Assembly (NCBI GenBank): GCA_947474455.1
Contig: CANJIL010000001.1
Location: forward strand, 1-64,000
Length of the DNA: 64,000 nucleotides
DNA from: Hyphomonadaceae bacterium
Lineage (GTDB): Bacteria; Pseudomonadota; Alphaproteobacteria; Caulobacterales; Hyphomonadaceae
Direction: 5' to 3'
Both the position numbers and the translations under genes were made by a program. Positions 52,452 to 61,179 of the stretch are shown here, in pieces (within the stretch, counting starts at the first letter, position 1; each line of letters begins with the position of its first letter). A model generated the notes under the pieces. The model did not search any database. It saw nothing but the letters and a program-made list of their open reading frames with translations, and had not been told where the DNA came from.

Positions 52452-54425
52452 ATGGCCAAAATCGCCGATCGCACGGATGTCTTCAAGACTGCCCTGTCCG
52501 CCGCCACGCGCGCGATTGCTGGGCAGGACGAGCTTGCCGTTGAATTTTCGATGGACGGCGGCAGGGCCCAGGACGGCCAGGTCACGCTGAGCACGCCGCC
52601 CAAGGATCTCACCCCGATCGCCGCCGCGCGGGCGCGAGGGCAGGCGGATGCGTTGGCGCTGCGGGTCGCCCACCACGATGCCCGCAAGCATGCGCGGGCA
52701 ATGCCGCAACGCGAGGAGGCGAAACGGCTGTTCGAGGCCGCCGAACGCGCCCGGGTGGAATCGATCGGTGCAGCGGTGATGGATGGCGTTGCCGCCAATC
52801 TCGACGCAGCGCTGCAGCAGCGTTGCGAGCGCGCAGGCTATACACGTGTGACGGACAAAAGCCGCGCGCCGATGGACGACGCGCTTGAGTTTGTGCTGCG
52901 CGAAGTGCTGACCGGCCGCAAGCTGCCGCCGGCGGCTGATCAGGTCGCATCTGTGTGGCGATCGGAGCTGAACGAGAAAGCGGCGAGCACTCTGGCGCGC
53001 GCGCAGGCCAACATGCACGACCAGTCGAAGTTCTCGGCCCTCATGCGCGAGCTGCTGCGCGACCTCGGTCTTGGCGACGAGTCCGAGGGCAAGACCAACG
53101 AAGACGACACGGAAGGCGAGAAGGATGAACAAGGCGAAGCCAAGTCCGAGGCGCCTGACGAAAGCGAAGATGACGGCGACGGCGAAAGCGAAGCGCAGGA
53201 ACAGGATTCCGGAGAGGGCGGCGAAGGCGAGCCAGGCGACGAGATCGAGGCCACGGCTTCGCTCGACGCGGACACCGATATGGAGGCGAGCGAAGCGGAT
53301 GAGGATGAACCCGCCACGCCTATCCGTCCCAACTACCGCGATAGCGACTTGTTCAAGTCCGAATACAAGATCTTCACGACCGTCCACGACGAAGTCGCAA
53401 CAGCAGAAGCGTTGTGCGACCCAGAGGAGCTGACCCGCCTGCGCGCCTATCTCGATGCGCAGCTACACGGGCTGCAGGGGGCAGTGTCGCGCCTGGCCAA
53501 CCGGCTGCAGCGCCGGCTGATGGCGCAGCAGAACCGTTCCTGGATGTTCGACCTGGAGGAAGGCGTGCTCGACACCGCGCGGCTTACACGCGTGATCGTC
53601 GACCCCACCGCGCCCTTGTCGTTCAAGATGGAGGACGAGAGCAAGTTCCGCGACACGGTCGTGACGCTGTTGCTCGACAATTCCGGTTCGATGCGCGGCC
53701 GGCCGATCATGGTGGCCGCTCTTTGCGCTGACATTCTCGCGCGCACGCTGGAGCGGTGCGGCGTTAAGGTTGAGATTCTCGGCTTCACCACGCAGGCATG
53801 GAAAGGCGGCCTCAGCCGCGAGGACTGGATCAAGGCGGGCAAGCCGCAGACGCCCGGGCGTCTCAACGATCTGCGCCACATCATTTACAAGTCGGCGGAT
53901 GCACCCTGGCGGCGCGTGCGGCGCAATCTCGGCCTGATGATGCGCGAAGGCCTGTTGAAGGAAAACATCGACGGCGAGGCGCTGTTGTGGGCGCACGATC
54001 GCCTCATGGCGCGCGCCGAACAGCGCAAGATCCTGATGGTCATTTCCGACGGGGCGCCGGTCGATGACTCGACGCTTTCGGTCAATGTCGGCAATCCGCT
54101 TGAGAAACACCTGCGCGAAGTGATCGCGCATATCGAGGGACCGGCTTCGCCGGTCGAGCTGATCGCTATCGGCATTGGCCATGATGTCACGCGCTGGTAT
54201 CGCCGCGCGGTGACGATCGTCGACGCCGAACAGCTCGGCGGCGCGATCACCGACAAGCTGGCCGAACTGTTCGGCGAGGAAGAGGCGAAGAAGGCGAAAG
54301 CCGCCTCACAGGCGTCCGGGCCGCACCGCATGCTGCCTGCGCGCTCGGCCGCAGCGAGCATAGGACGCGCGGTGAAGAAGACCACATTCGGAGAAATCGC
54401 AAAAGGGCGGAGATCCGGCGCGTGA
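52452..54425 (+). CDS. cobT: Cobaltochelatase subunit CobT
   Basis: A 657-residue CobT. The N-terminal helical domain is followed by a long acidic linker (about residues 210-290, runs of Glu/Asp such as [14 protein letters not shown]) and a C-terminal von Willebrand A domain with the MIDAS motif [20 protein letters not shown] and [16 protein letters not shown]. Works with CobS and CobN in cobalt insertion. The reading frame is intact over 2 kb. Its TGA overlaps the GTG of the next gene. Confidence 0.95.
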   Translation: MAKIADRTDVFKTALSAATRAIAGQDELAVEFSMDGGRAQDGQVTLSTPPKDLTPIAAARARGQADALALRVAHHDARKHARAMPQREEAKRLFEAAERARVESIGAAVMDGVAANLDAALQQRCERAGYTRVTDKSRAPMDDALEFVLREVLTGRKLPPAADQVASVWRSELNEKAASTLARAQANMHDQSKFSALMRELLRDLGLGDESEGKTNEDDTEGEKDEQGEAKSEAPDESEDDGDGESEAQEQDSGEGGEGEPGDEIEATASLDADTDMEASEADEDEPATPIRPNYRDSDLFKSEYKIFTTVHDEVATAEALCDPEELTRLRAYLDAQLHGLQGAVSRLANRLQRRLMAQQNRSWMFDLEEGVLDTARLTRVIVDPTAPLSFKMEDESKFRDTVVTLLLDNSGSMRGRPIMVAALCADILARTLERCGVKVEILGFTTQAWKGGLSREDWIKAGKPQTPGRLNDLRHIIYKSADAPWRRVRRNLGLMMREGLLKENIDGEALLWAHDRLMARAEQRKILMVISDGAPVDDSTLSVNVGNPLEKHLREVIAHIEGPASPVELIAIGIGHDVTRWYRRAVTIVDAEQLGGAITDKLAELFGEEEAKKAKAASQASGPHRMLPARSAAASIGRAVKKTTFGEIAKGRRSGA

Positions 54426-55705
54426 AGCAGTGGTTGGGAACGGTCGCGGCGCTAGGGCTTACAGCATGCGCCAGTGTGGCTGGGAGCTCGGACGTGAATC
54501 TCGACGACATCGCCCGCAGCTATGTCCAGCTTGCCCTGGAGATCGACACTTACGAAAGCGGCTATGTCGACGCCTATTTCGGACCTCCTGAATGGCGCGA
54601 GGCTGCCAAGAAGAATCCTCGCGGACGCAGCGACCTGAAAGCGGAGGCGGACCGCCTGCAGGCCTTGCTGGCCAGCTACACATCAGGCGGTGCAGACCTT
54701 GTGCAGCGCGCGAAAGTGCTACGCGGCAATATCACCAGCGCCCGGTTTCGGCTCGACATGATCAACGGCGCGCGTGCGCCGTTTGCGGACGAAGCCGAAA
54801 AGCTTTTCGCCCTGCGGCCGGAACTGAAGCCGCTATCGGCTTATGATGGCGCGCTGGCAAAGATCGACGCGTTGGCGCCCGGCGTCGGCCCGCTTGCTTT
54901 ACGCGTCGAGACCCTCCGCGCCGGCTATTCCATCCCGGAAAACCGGGTGCGCGCCGTGATGGACGCAGCCATAGCCGAATGCCGCAAACGCACGCTGGAA
55001 CACATCAAGCTGCCGTCTAACGAAAGCTTCGGTTTGGAGCTGGTGAAGAACAAAAGCTGGGGCGCCTACAACTATTATCAGGGCGAAAATCACTCGAAGA
55101 TCGAGATCAACACCGACCTGCCGATGTCGGTTGGCCATGCGCTGACGCTGGCCTGCCATGAAGGCTATCCTGGTCACCACGTGCAGGGCATCTACAACGA
55201 GCGGAATTTCCGCACGAAAGGCTGGGCCGAGTATTCGGTCGCGCCTCTTTACGTTCCTGCCTCGCCTTTGAACGAGGGCGGTGCGGATTTTGGTGTGGAG
55301 CTGGCTTTCCCCGGCGACGAGCGTGTGAATTTCGAGGCTGAAGTGCTCTATCCGCTGGCCGGCATAGATCCGGCAACCGCCCCGGCCTACGACAAGCTGC
55401 GCAAGGCTACGGCTGAACTCGATGGCGCGCTGCTCAAGATATCGCAGATGCAACTCGACGGTGAGATCAACCGCGAGGACGCGATCACGCTGATCCAGAA
55501 GTACAAGTTCGCCCCGCGCGAAGTGGCGGAACAGTCGCTGTCGTTTGACCGGGAATACCGCTCCTACGTGATCAACTATTCCGTGGGTGAGAGGCTGGTT
55601 CAGGACTACGTTGACCGCGTTGGCGGCGCCGATGCGGCGAAGCGGTGGACCGCGTATGAGCACATCCTGTCAACGCCGATGCTGCCGTCCGACCTCGTGA
55701 AATAA
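54422..55705 (+). CDS. DUF885-family metalloprotease-like lipoprotein
   Basis: A 427-residue protein starting at GTG 54422, overlapping the cobT stop (GTGA). Signal peptide with lipobox LTACASVA. Domain DUF885: the metal-site helix [18 protein letters not shown] (HExxPGHH), with further conserved text [20 protein letters not shown] in place of the common WALYxE segment. Many relatives are annotated as peptidases; activity unproven. Coupled translation with cobT is unusual and may only reflect compactness. Confidence 0.82.
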   Translation: MKQWLGTVAALGLTACASVAGSSDVNLDDIARSYVQLALEIDTYESGYVDAYFGPPEWREAAKKNPRGRSDLKAEADRLQALLASYTSGGADLVQRAKVLRGNITSARFRLDMINGARAPFADEAEKLFALRPELKPLSAYDGALAKIDALAPGVGPLALRVETLRAGYSIPENRVRAVMDAAIAECRKRTLEHIKLPSNESFGLELVKNKSWGAYNYYQGENHSKIEINTDLPMSVGHALTLACHEGYPGHHVQGIYNERNFRTKGWAEYSVAPLYVPASPLNEGGADFGVELAFPGDERVNFEAEVLYPLAGIDPATAPAYDKLRKATAELDGALLKISQMQLDGEINREDAITLIQKYKFAPREVAEQSLSFDREYRSYVINYSVGERLVQDYVDRVGGADAAKRWTAYEHILSTPMLPSDLVK

Positions 55706-55778
55706 CGTGCGCCGGCTGCTTGAGGCCAGCGAGTCTTCGGGGCATCACGATCCGGAGCTTGCTCGGGAGGGCCGACAT

Positions 55779-56999
55779 ATGCGCATTGCAGCTGTCCGGT
55801 CCGCCGTTCTGGTCGTCGCCTCGCTGCTGGCCGCCTGTGTCGCGACGGCGCAACCGCCCGAAGGCGGCGATCCGATCGCCGATCTCATTGAAGACGGTGC
55901 GCCCGAAGTACCAGCTGAACTTGTCGAGCCGCCCAAACCTATATCGACTTGGCGACCGCAGACGCTGGACGCCTACCTGTCCTCGTTGCGCTCAAAATCA
56001 TGTCCGTCAGGTACCGAGCGGGAAGAGCCGGACAGCATCACACTGAAAGCCAGCCCTGTTGCGTTACAGGGCATCAACCCCGGCCGCAAATCCATCGGCG
56101 AACTGAATTTCGTCGCCGGCTTTCACCTGACCAGCGACGACAAGCGCTTCGGCGGACTGTCTGGCCTCGATTTCCGCGACCACGGAAACCTTCTCGCCGT
56201 AAGCGACACCGGCTTCTTCGTCTGGCTCGACCTGGCTGAAGACGGCGTCACGCCGGTCTCCGCCCGGATCGCCGCCATGCGCGACGGCGCCGGCAAGGTG
56301 TTCCCCACCAAGGGCGAAGGGGACGCGGAGGGATTGGCATTGCAGGGCGGCTTAGCTCTGGTGTCTTTCGAGGGCGTCCATCGCGTTCTTGCCTACGACA
56401 TCGGCAAGTGTGGAACGCGCGCCCGCGGCGCGTCGGTCGGCTGGAATATGGAAAACGCGATAGTGGCCAGCAAGATCAGCGCCGAAGGCAATGAGGGCGC
56501 CGAAGCTCTTGCGATCACGCATGACTGGCGCCTGTTCTCGGGCCTTGAGACAAGGGTCGGGAAGGAAAGCATTCTGTCGGCGCGGCCGCTGGAGGTGCGC
56601 GCGAAGTTCGACCTGAAGATTGGAAAGAATGCGCCGGAGCTTGTCGGTCTCGATCTCGTCGAGTCAGGCGATGAGGTACATGCTTTCAGCCTGCATCGTT
56701 CCTCGCGCGCGCTCACTAGCAACGCCATCACGATCGTCGAAACCGTGTTCGAACGCGATCTCGATCAGACCAACCTGCAGGCGCGCGTTATCAGCGGCAT
56801 CGACGAACGCGCGCATTCTACATTCAAGATAAAGTCGTCGCGAACGCTCGCCGAAATGAACCTGCTCCTCACGATCGACAACTATGAGGGCATCGCAGCG
56901 AAACAGATGCCGGATGGCCACACGCGATTGTTCCTCGTCTCCGACGACAATTTCTCCGCCAGGCAACGCACCCTGCTGATGGTGTTCGACGTGAAGTAG
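55779..56999 (+). CDS. Esterase-like-activity-of-phytase domain protein
   Basis: A 406-residue secreted lipoprotein: start 55779 is eight bases after GGGAGGG; lipobox LLAACVAT. The domain is the phytase-like beta-propeller: FGGLSGLDFRDHGNLLAVSD, KVFPTKGEGDAEGLALQGG, EGAEALAITHDWRLFSGLE, LLTIDNYEGIAAKQMPDGH, ending FLVSDDNFSARQRTLLMVFD. This family is a frequent companion of cobT in alphaproteobacteria. Substrate unknown; the EGDAEGLAL segment probably binds Ca2+. Confidence 0.85.
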   Translation: MRIAAVRSAVLVVASLLAACVATAQPPEGGDPIADLIEDGAPEVPAELVEPPKPISTWRPQTLDAYLSSLRSKSCPSGTEREEPDSITLKASPVALQGINPGRKSIGELNFVAGFHLTSDDKRFGGLSGLDFRDHGNLLAVSDTGFFVWLDLAEDGVTPVSARIAAMRDGAGKVFPTKGEGDAEGLALQGGLALVSFEGVHRVLAYDIGKCGTRARGASVGWNMENAIVASKISAEGNEGAEALAITHDWRLFSGLETRVGKESILSARPLEVRAKFDLKIGKNAPELVGLDLVESGDEVHAFSLHRSSRALTSNAITIVETVFERDLDQTNLQARVISGIDERAHSTFKIKSSRTLAEMNLLLTIDNYEGIAAKQMPDGHTRLFLVSDDNFSARQRTLLMVFDVK

Positions 57000-57206
57000 A
57001 TGCGCGCCATTCGACAGGGGCGCGCGATCTCCGTTTACGATGAAGGCATCAATGTCTGCTTATCTGCCGCGCGGTCGACCCTGCAGGTCACGACAGCGGT
57101 CGAGTCATCCGTATTCCTGATCTTGAGTGCGTGGGTCGGCGTCGTAACGCTGCTTTTGATGCTCTCGTCGACACGCACCGAAGCAAAAGCGTGTATACAG
57201 TATTCA
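57000..57206. other. Spacer before the MarR remnant
   Basis: Two hundred bases with no gene; AT-richer just before 57207, so probably a promoter. Confidence 0.3.
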
Positions 57207-57650
57207 ATGGCCGGATCAGATCTTCTCGACTTCGGTTGTCTCGCCTATGCGACGCGGCGGACGCACCGCACCGTAACCACAACGTCTTCAACAGCAGGCT
57301 GGTCCATCTTGGCCTCAACGTCGCGCAGTTCGGTCTGCTGGGGGCCGTCGCAAAGATGCCCGGCTCGACGTTGGCGGCGATCGGGCAGGCGATGCTGCTG
57401 GACGACAGTACCCTTGCGCGAAACATCACCGTGTTGGAGCGGCGTGGGTTAGTGCAGGCTGAAGGCGGCCGCGGCCGTGGCGGCGAGCGCCTCACACTGA
57501 CGTGCAGCGGCCAGAAAATCTTCACGTCAGGCCTGACGATCTGGCTCGATACGAACAAGCTTCTCGCCGCCGAACCTGGCCCGGGAGAGGCAGAACGTGG
57601 GCGGGCCTTCCTGTGGCCGCTCGGCCAAGAGTCCGAACGCCTCAAGGCGA
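57207..57650 (+). pseudogene. Frameshifted MarR-family regulator
   Basis: ATG 57207 reads MAGSDLLDFGCLAYATRRTH then RTVT, after which the domain continues in another frame: HNVFNSRLVHLGLNVAQFGL, the winged helix AIGQAMLLDDSTLARNITVL, ERRGLVQAEGGRGRGGERLT. Adding one C to the CC at 57277-57278 joins both halves. The C-terminal end is also unclear: the frame runs on past LGQESERLKANADTL without a stop into the next gene's leader, so the 3' end coordinate is approximate. The winged-helix core is well preserved. Confidence 0.7.
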
Positions 57651-57737
57651 ACGCTGACACCTTACGGTTTTGCCGTCCATATTGGCATCGCGCGCCTCGC
57701 GTTTTGTGTACAATGGCGAACGTCCAGGGAGGTCTCC

Positions 57738-58283
57738 ATGAACCGCATCGCCGTCGCTGCTACCGCCACCTTCGCTTTGGGAGCCTGCTCGGCGCAGGAG
57801 ATAGCAAAATGCGACGCCGTTGCCCCGCCAATCGAGACTGCACAAGCCGCCACCGCCGCGGCAAGTCCTCCCGTCCCCGGGGCGGTGAATGGTTGGCGCG
57901 AGTATCAGCTGCGTGATGGCGTCATCTCAATCCAGGGCAATGGGAAATGGCGCACGGACGTCATCGACGTGCCAGTGGAGGCGGGCAAGGCGCTCGAATA
58001 CAAGCTCGACATGAAGAAGGGCCAGGGCGTCGTCTACAATATAACCTATGGCGACCTCGAACATGCCGGCATGATGGAAGTGGAGTTCCATGGACATACC
58101 GAGAAAGACGCCAGCGGCGCCGGCGATCTCATGTTCTACTCGAAGACCGGCGGCGCGCCCGAAAGCGGCGTATTCACCGCGCCGTGGGACGGCATCCACG
58201 GCTGGTACCTCAAGAATGACAGTTCGAAGGACGTCGTCGTGAAGCTCGAATTGGCCGGCTTCTACGGCTTGCAGGCAAAATAG
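57738..58283 (+). CDS. Lipoprotein of unknown function
   Basis: A 181-residue lipoprotein starting at 57738 (GGGAGG upstream); lipobox LGACSAQE. After an Ala/Pro linker a single beta-rich domain: YQLRDGVISIQGNGKWRTDV, EYKLDMKKGQGVVYNITYGD, MEVEFHGHTEKDASGAGDLM, GVFTAPWDGIHGWYLKNDSS. The FTAPWDGIHGWYLKN text recurs in hypothetical membrane-anchored proteins of several proteobacteria, but I know of no function. Separate from the following lipoprotein by 150 bases. Confidence 0.72.
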   Translation: MNRIAVAATATFALGACSAQEIAKCDAVAPPIETAQAATAAASPPVPGAVNGWREYQLRDGVISIQGNGKWRTDVIDVPVEAGKALEYKLDMKKGQGVVYNITYGDLEHAGMMEVEFHGHTEKDASGAGDLMFYSKTGGAPESGVFTAPWDGIHGWYLKNDSSKDVVVKLELAGFYGLQAK

Positions 58284-58436
58284 TCCGCCGCCGCTCACCC
58301 GTGTCCCCTCGCTTGGCGCTTACCGTGATGGCAAGATGTGCTCTCCTCGAACCTGTATCCGCTTGACAGGAGCAGGGGCGTATTTCTTGCTTGCACCCTA
58401 GGGGACTGCGCGCGAATACTTGAGGGATTGCGGTCG

Positions 58437-59678
58437 ATGTCTTTGAAACTCATGTTCGCGGCCGCGCTGGGCGCCCTGACCCTGCAGGGCTGTGCGACAG
58501 TCAGCGATCTTGGCGCAACAGGCGTCGCCGAGAACATCGAGGACAACGCCGCCACGCTCAACGACGCGCATACCCGCGCAATGACGGCGATCATCGCGGT
58601 CAATGTGCTACGCGCCCGCGATCGCTGGCCAACGAACTACACGACGCTTTCAGGCATCCGGTCGAACCCCACGCTGTCGCTCAATGGTTCGGCCAGCTTC
58701 TCGCCGCTGGGCATTGGCAATGCGGATGGGCCCTTCATGGGCTCCTCCGCCAGCGTTTCGCGCAACGAGTCGGCGAATGCCGAATACTCGGTGAATCCCT
58801 TCTCCAACAACGACAAGACGCAAGGCCTGCTGAAGCCGATCCAGCCCGAACAACTGGAGAATTACTGGCTCGCCGGCTGGCCGCGCGAAACGCTGATGTG
58901 GCTATTCGTCGACGCGGTGACATTCACCGGCGAAAAGCAGCCCTGGTATATCGACGGCGACGAATTCTCTGCCTCTCCCTCTCCGCAGGATGCTGCCAAC
59001 ACGCGGCGCTATGTCGAGATCATCAAGCGCGCCAAGGACGGCCTGGTTGATTTCGGCAAGCTGCCGGAGCCAGGCCTCGATGCGCGCAACTGCTCGCCGT
59101 ATGACCCTGTCTATCTACGCGAAACGCTCGGTGGTGCGTCGGTCGGTCCGGACGGCGGCGCCTCGCGCGGCGGAAATATGACCGAAACCATCCGCACGGT
59201 TGAAAGCCTCACTGGCCGTCAGCTTGTCCTGTCCGAAGAGGCGCGCACGGCCGCTCCGGGGGAGGCAGTGATCGCGCCTGATCGCTTCAATCGTCGTCTG
59301 CTGTTGTGCGACGCGGTGGATACGGAGTGGGGCTTCATGGATTCCGCGACTGGGCTTCCGTTTGCCGCGATCCGCACGCGCTCGTTCGACGACATGATCT
59401 ACTTCCTTGGCGAAACGCTCCGCAGCGGCACGGAAGCCAGCCCCACGGTCGCCGGCGGCGTGATCCTGTTCCAGACTTACAGCGAACGCGCTGAAAGGGC
59501 GTTTGCGGTTCGAGTGGAACACGCTGGCCGTGTCTATTTCATTGCTCCGCAAACGCCGGTTGGCGACCCCGGCGGGGCAAAGGATGTGACGGGCAATGTG
59601 CTGTCGCTGCTGAACCAGCTCTATCTGTTGGCGCAGTCCGACGAATTCCTGCGCGCCCCGGAAGCCCGGATCCGCTAG
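58437..59678 (+). CDS. Large lipoprotein of unknown function
   Basis: A 413-residue protein starting at 58437 with GAGGG upstream; lipobox TLQGCATV. A helical region with DNAATLNDAHTRAMTAIIAV and RARDRWPTNYTTLSGI is followed by a Ser/Asn-rich stretch (PTLSLNGSASFSPLG, SSASVSRNESANAEYSVNPF) and a C-terminal domain with three cysteines (DARNCSPY, LLLCDAV). The C-terminus VTGNVLSLLNQLYLLAQSDE suggests an interaction helix. Occurs as a hypothetical protein in scattered proteobacteria; no assigned role. Reading frame intact. Confidence 0.68.
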   Translation: MSLKLMFAAALGALTLQGCATVSDLGATGVAENIEDNAATLNDAHTRAMTAIIAVNVLRARDRWPTNYTTLSGIRSNPTLSLNGSASFSPLGIGNADGPFMGSSASVSRNESANAEYSVNPFSNNDKTQGLLKPIQPEQLENYWLAGWPRETLMWLFVDAVTFTGEKQPWYIDGDEFSASPSPQDAANTRRYVEIIKRAKDGLVDFGKLPEPGLDARNCSPYDPVYLRETLGGASVGPDGGASRGGNMTETIRTVESLTGRQLVLSEEARTAAPGEAVIAPDRFNRRLLLCDAVDTEWGFMDSATGLPFAAIRTRSFDDMIYFLGETLRSGTEASPTVAGGVILFQTYSERAERAFAVRVEHAGRVYFIAPQTPVGDPGGAKDVTGNVLSLLNQLYLLAQSDEFLRAPEARIR

Positions 59679-59686
59679 CCGGCCGT

Positions 59687-60538
59687 TCAGGTGGTGTGCT
59701 GTTCCTGCAGCCAGCGGGTCAGCACGCCGCCCTTCACACATTGCTCCCACGCCTGCTCCGGCGTCTCGGCGTAGGTGAACAGTGTCTCGTCCGCCTTCGA
59801 GATAACGTCGTGCTTCACCAGCGCGTTGAAATTCACGACCTCGCGCCAGAACGCCTCGCCATAGAGCACGATCGGAAGGGGTGGGGCCTTGCCCGTCTGG
59901 CGCAGCGCGAGCAGTTCAAACAGCTCGTCAAGTGTTCCAAGCCCGCCAGGGAACACCACCAGCGCATTGGCGCGCATGGCGAAGTGCATCTTGCGCATCG
60001 CAAAATAGTGGAAGCGAAAGGTCAGGTCCGGTGTCGAGAAGGCGTTCGGCTCCTGCTCCATCGGCAGGGTGATGTTGTAGCCGATCGACGGCGCCCCCGC
60101 GTCGTGTGCGCCGCGGTTCGCCGCTTCCATAATGCCGGGGCCGCCGCCAGTCGCGATGACGTTATCCCGCTTGTGGTTCGTGAGCAGCGCTCCGCCGCGT
60201 TCTGACGTGATCTGAGCAAAGGCGCGCGCGTCGTTGTACCAGCGGCGATGCTGAGGCGGTCCCTTCTCGCCGAACCGCGCGCTGCCGAACACGACGACGG
60301 TAGAGCGCACGCCCCAGCGGTCGAGCGCTTCCTCGGCCTTGTTGTACTCTAGCATGAAGCGAACGCCGCGCATCGAATCGCTGAGCAGGTAGTCCTGGTC
60401 GAGCGCGGCGAGGCGATAGGTAGGCGAGGTCATTTGCGCGACGTTGGCGCCCTTGCCGCCCGACAGGGGGGCGATCTCGGCCCGCCTGAGCGTGCCGGCG
60501 GTCGGCGGCTTGTCGTGCTTGCGAGGCTTCTTTGCCAT
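59687..60538 (-). CDS. LOG-family protein (Rossmann-fold, cytokinin-riboside-5'-phosphate phosphoribohydrolase-like)
   Basis: A 283-residue LOG protein. Signature motifs: VVVFGSARFGEKGP, NVIATGGGPGIMEAANRGAH, LVVFPGGLGTLDELFELL, FRFHYFAMRKMHFAMRANAL. The PGGxGTxxE motif binds the nucleotide phosphate and carries the catalytic Glu; bacterial members cleave nucleoside monophosphates. The 60-residue N-terminal extension is longer than in minimal LOG proteins and matches the longer group with a helical lead-in. Start at 60538 (MAKKPRKHD); an ATG at 60547 is also in frame. Confidence 0.85.
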   Translation of the reverse strand: MAKKPRKHDKPPTAGTLRRAEIAPLSGGKGANVAQMTSPTYRLAALDQDYLLSDSMRGVRFMLEYNKAEEALDRWGVRSTVVVFGSARFGEKGPPQHRRWYNDARAFAQITSERGGALLTNHKRDNVIATGGGPGIMEAANRGAHDAGAPSIGYNITLPMEQEPNAFSTPDLTFRFHYFAMRKMHFAMRANALVVFPGGLGTLDELFELLALRQTGKAPPLPIVLYGEAFWREVVNFNALVKHDVISKADETLFTYAETPEQAWEQCVKGGVLTRWLQEQHTT

Positions 60539-60620
60539 GACGTCCATCGAACATTTCGGGGACGCCTGTCTAACCAATCCCGTTCACCGAAGCGACCGGG
60601 AAAAACTGCGAATTTCCCGG

Positions 60621-61104
60621 CTATTCCATCATGCCCTTGTTCCACACGCTTGGATTGGCTGCGATGCAATCCCGCATCTGGCGAATGGAGGCTGTATGCG
60701 CCGCGTCAATCACTTCGACGCCACGGCTTCTCAGGAAGTCCTCGTTGCCGGCCAAAGTCAGGGTGTCGTTGATGACCGCGCGGGCGATCTTGAACTGCAC
60801 GATCGCGCCCGTGCAAATCATGCCTGGCGAGAGCGACGTATAGAGCGTCGCATCGGACTTTTGCCCCCGCCTTGCGCAGATAATCTATCTCGCCATGCGC
60901 AATCGGGTCGCGATGCTGGAACCGCTGATTGTGCCCCGACGCGATCAGATCGGCGCCGCGCGCTAGCGCCCACCCGATCGGCAAACCGCCCTGTTCAAGA
61001 CTGCGCATGGCTTCCTCTAAGGAGATCTCGATGAACCGAAGGTCGGCAGGTGTGAGTATGACGCTCCCCTCAGCGCGGCTCCCTGCTTCGGGCGCGGAGT
61101 GCAT
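60621..61104 (-). pseudogene. Broken cytosine-deaminase-type enzyme
   Basis: Fcy1-like CMP/dCMP deaminase fold. The first part reads LTPADLRFIEISLEEAMRSL, ALARGADLIASGHNQRFQHR and HGEIDYLRKAGAK (HxE zinc/catalytic motif), then a frameshift at the four-base A run (60859-60862 on the plus strand); the rest is DATLYTSLSPGMICTGAIVQ, RAVINDTLTLAGNEDFLRSR, AANPSVWNKGMME. Deleting one A restores the frame. The zinc motif that should be PCxxC reads PGMIC, so one of the two Cys ligands is lost (TGC to GGC). Either lesion alone would kill the enzyme. Start approximate (61104 or 61131). Confidence 0.75.
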
Positions 61105-61179
61105 TTCAGGCGTGCCTGTGCCAGCATGCAAGGGTTGACGCTTGCTCGCTTGGCGATGGGCGGGACATTGGTGTGGAAG

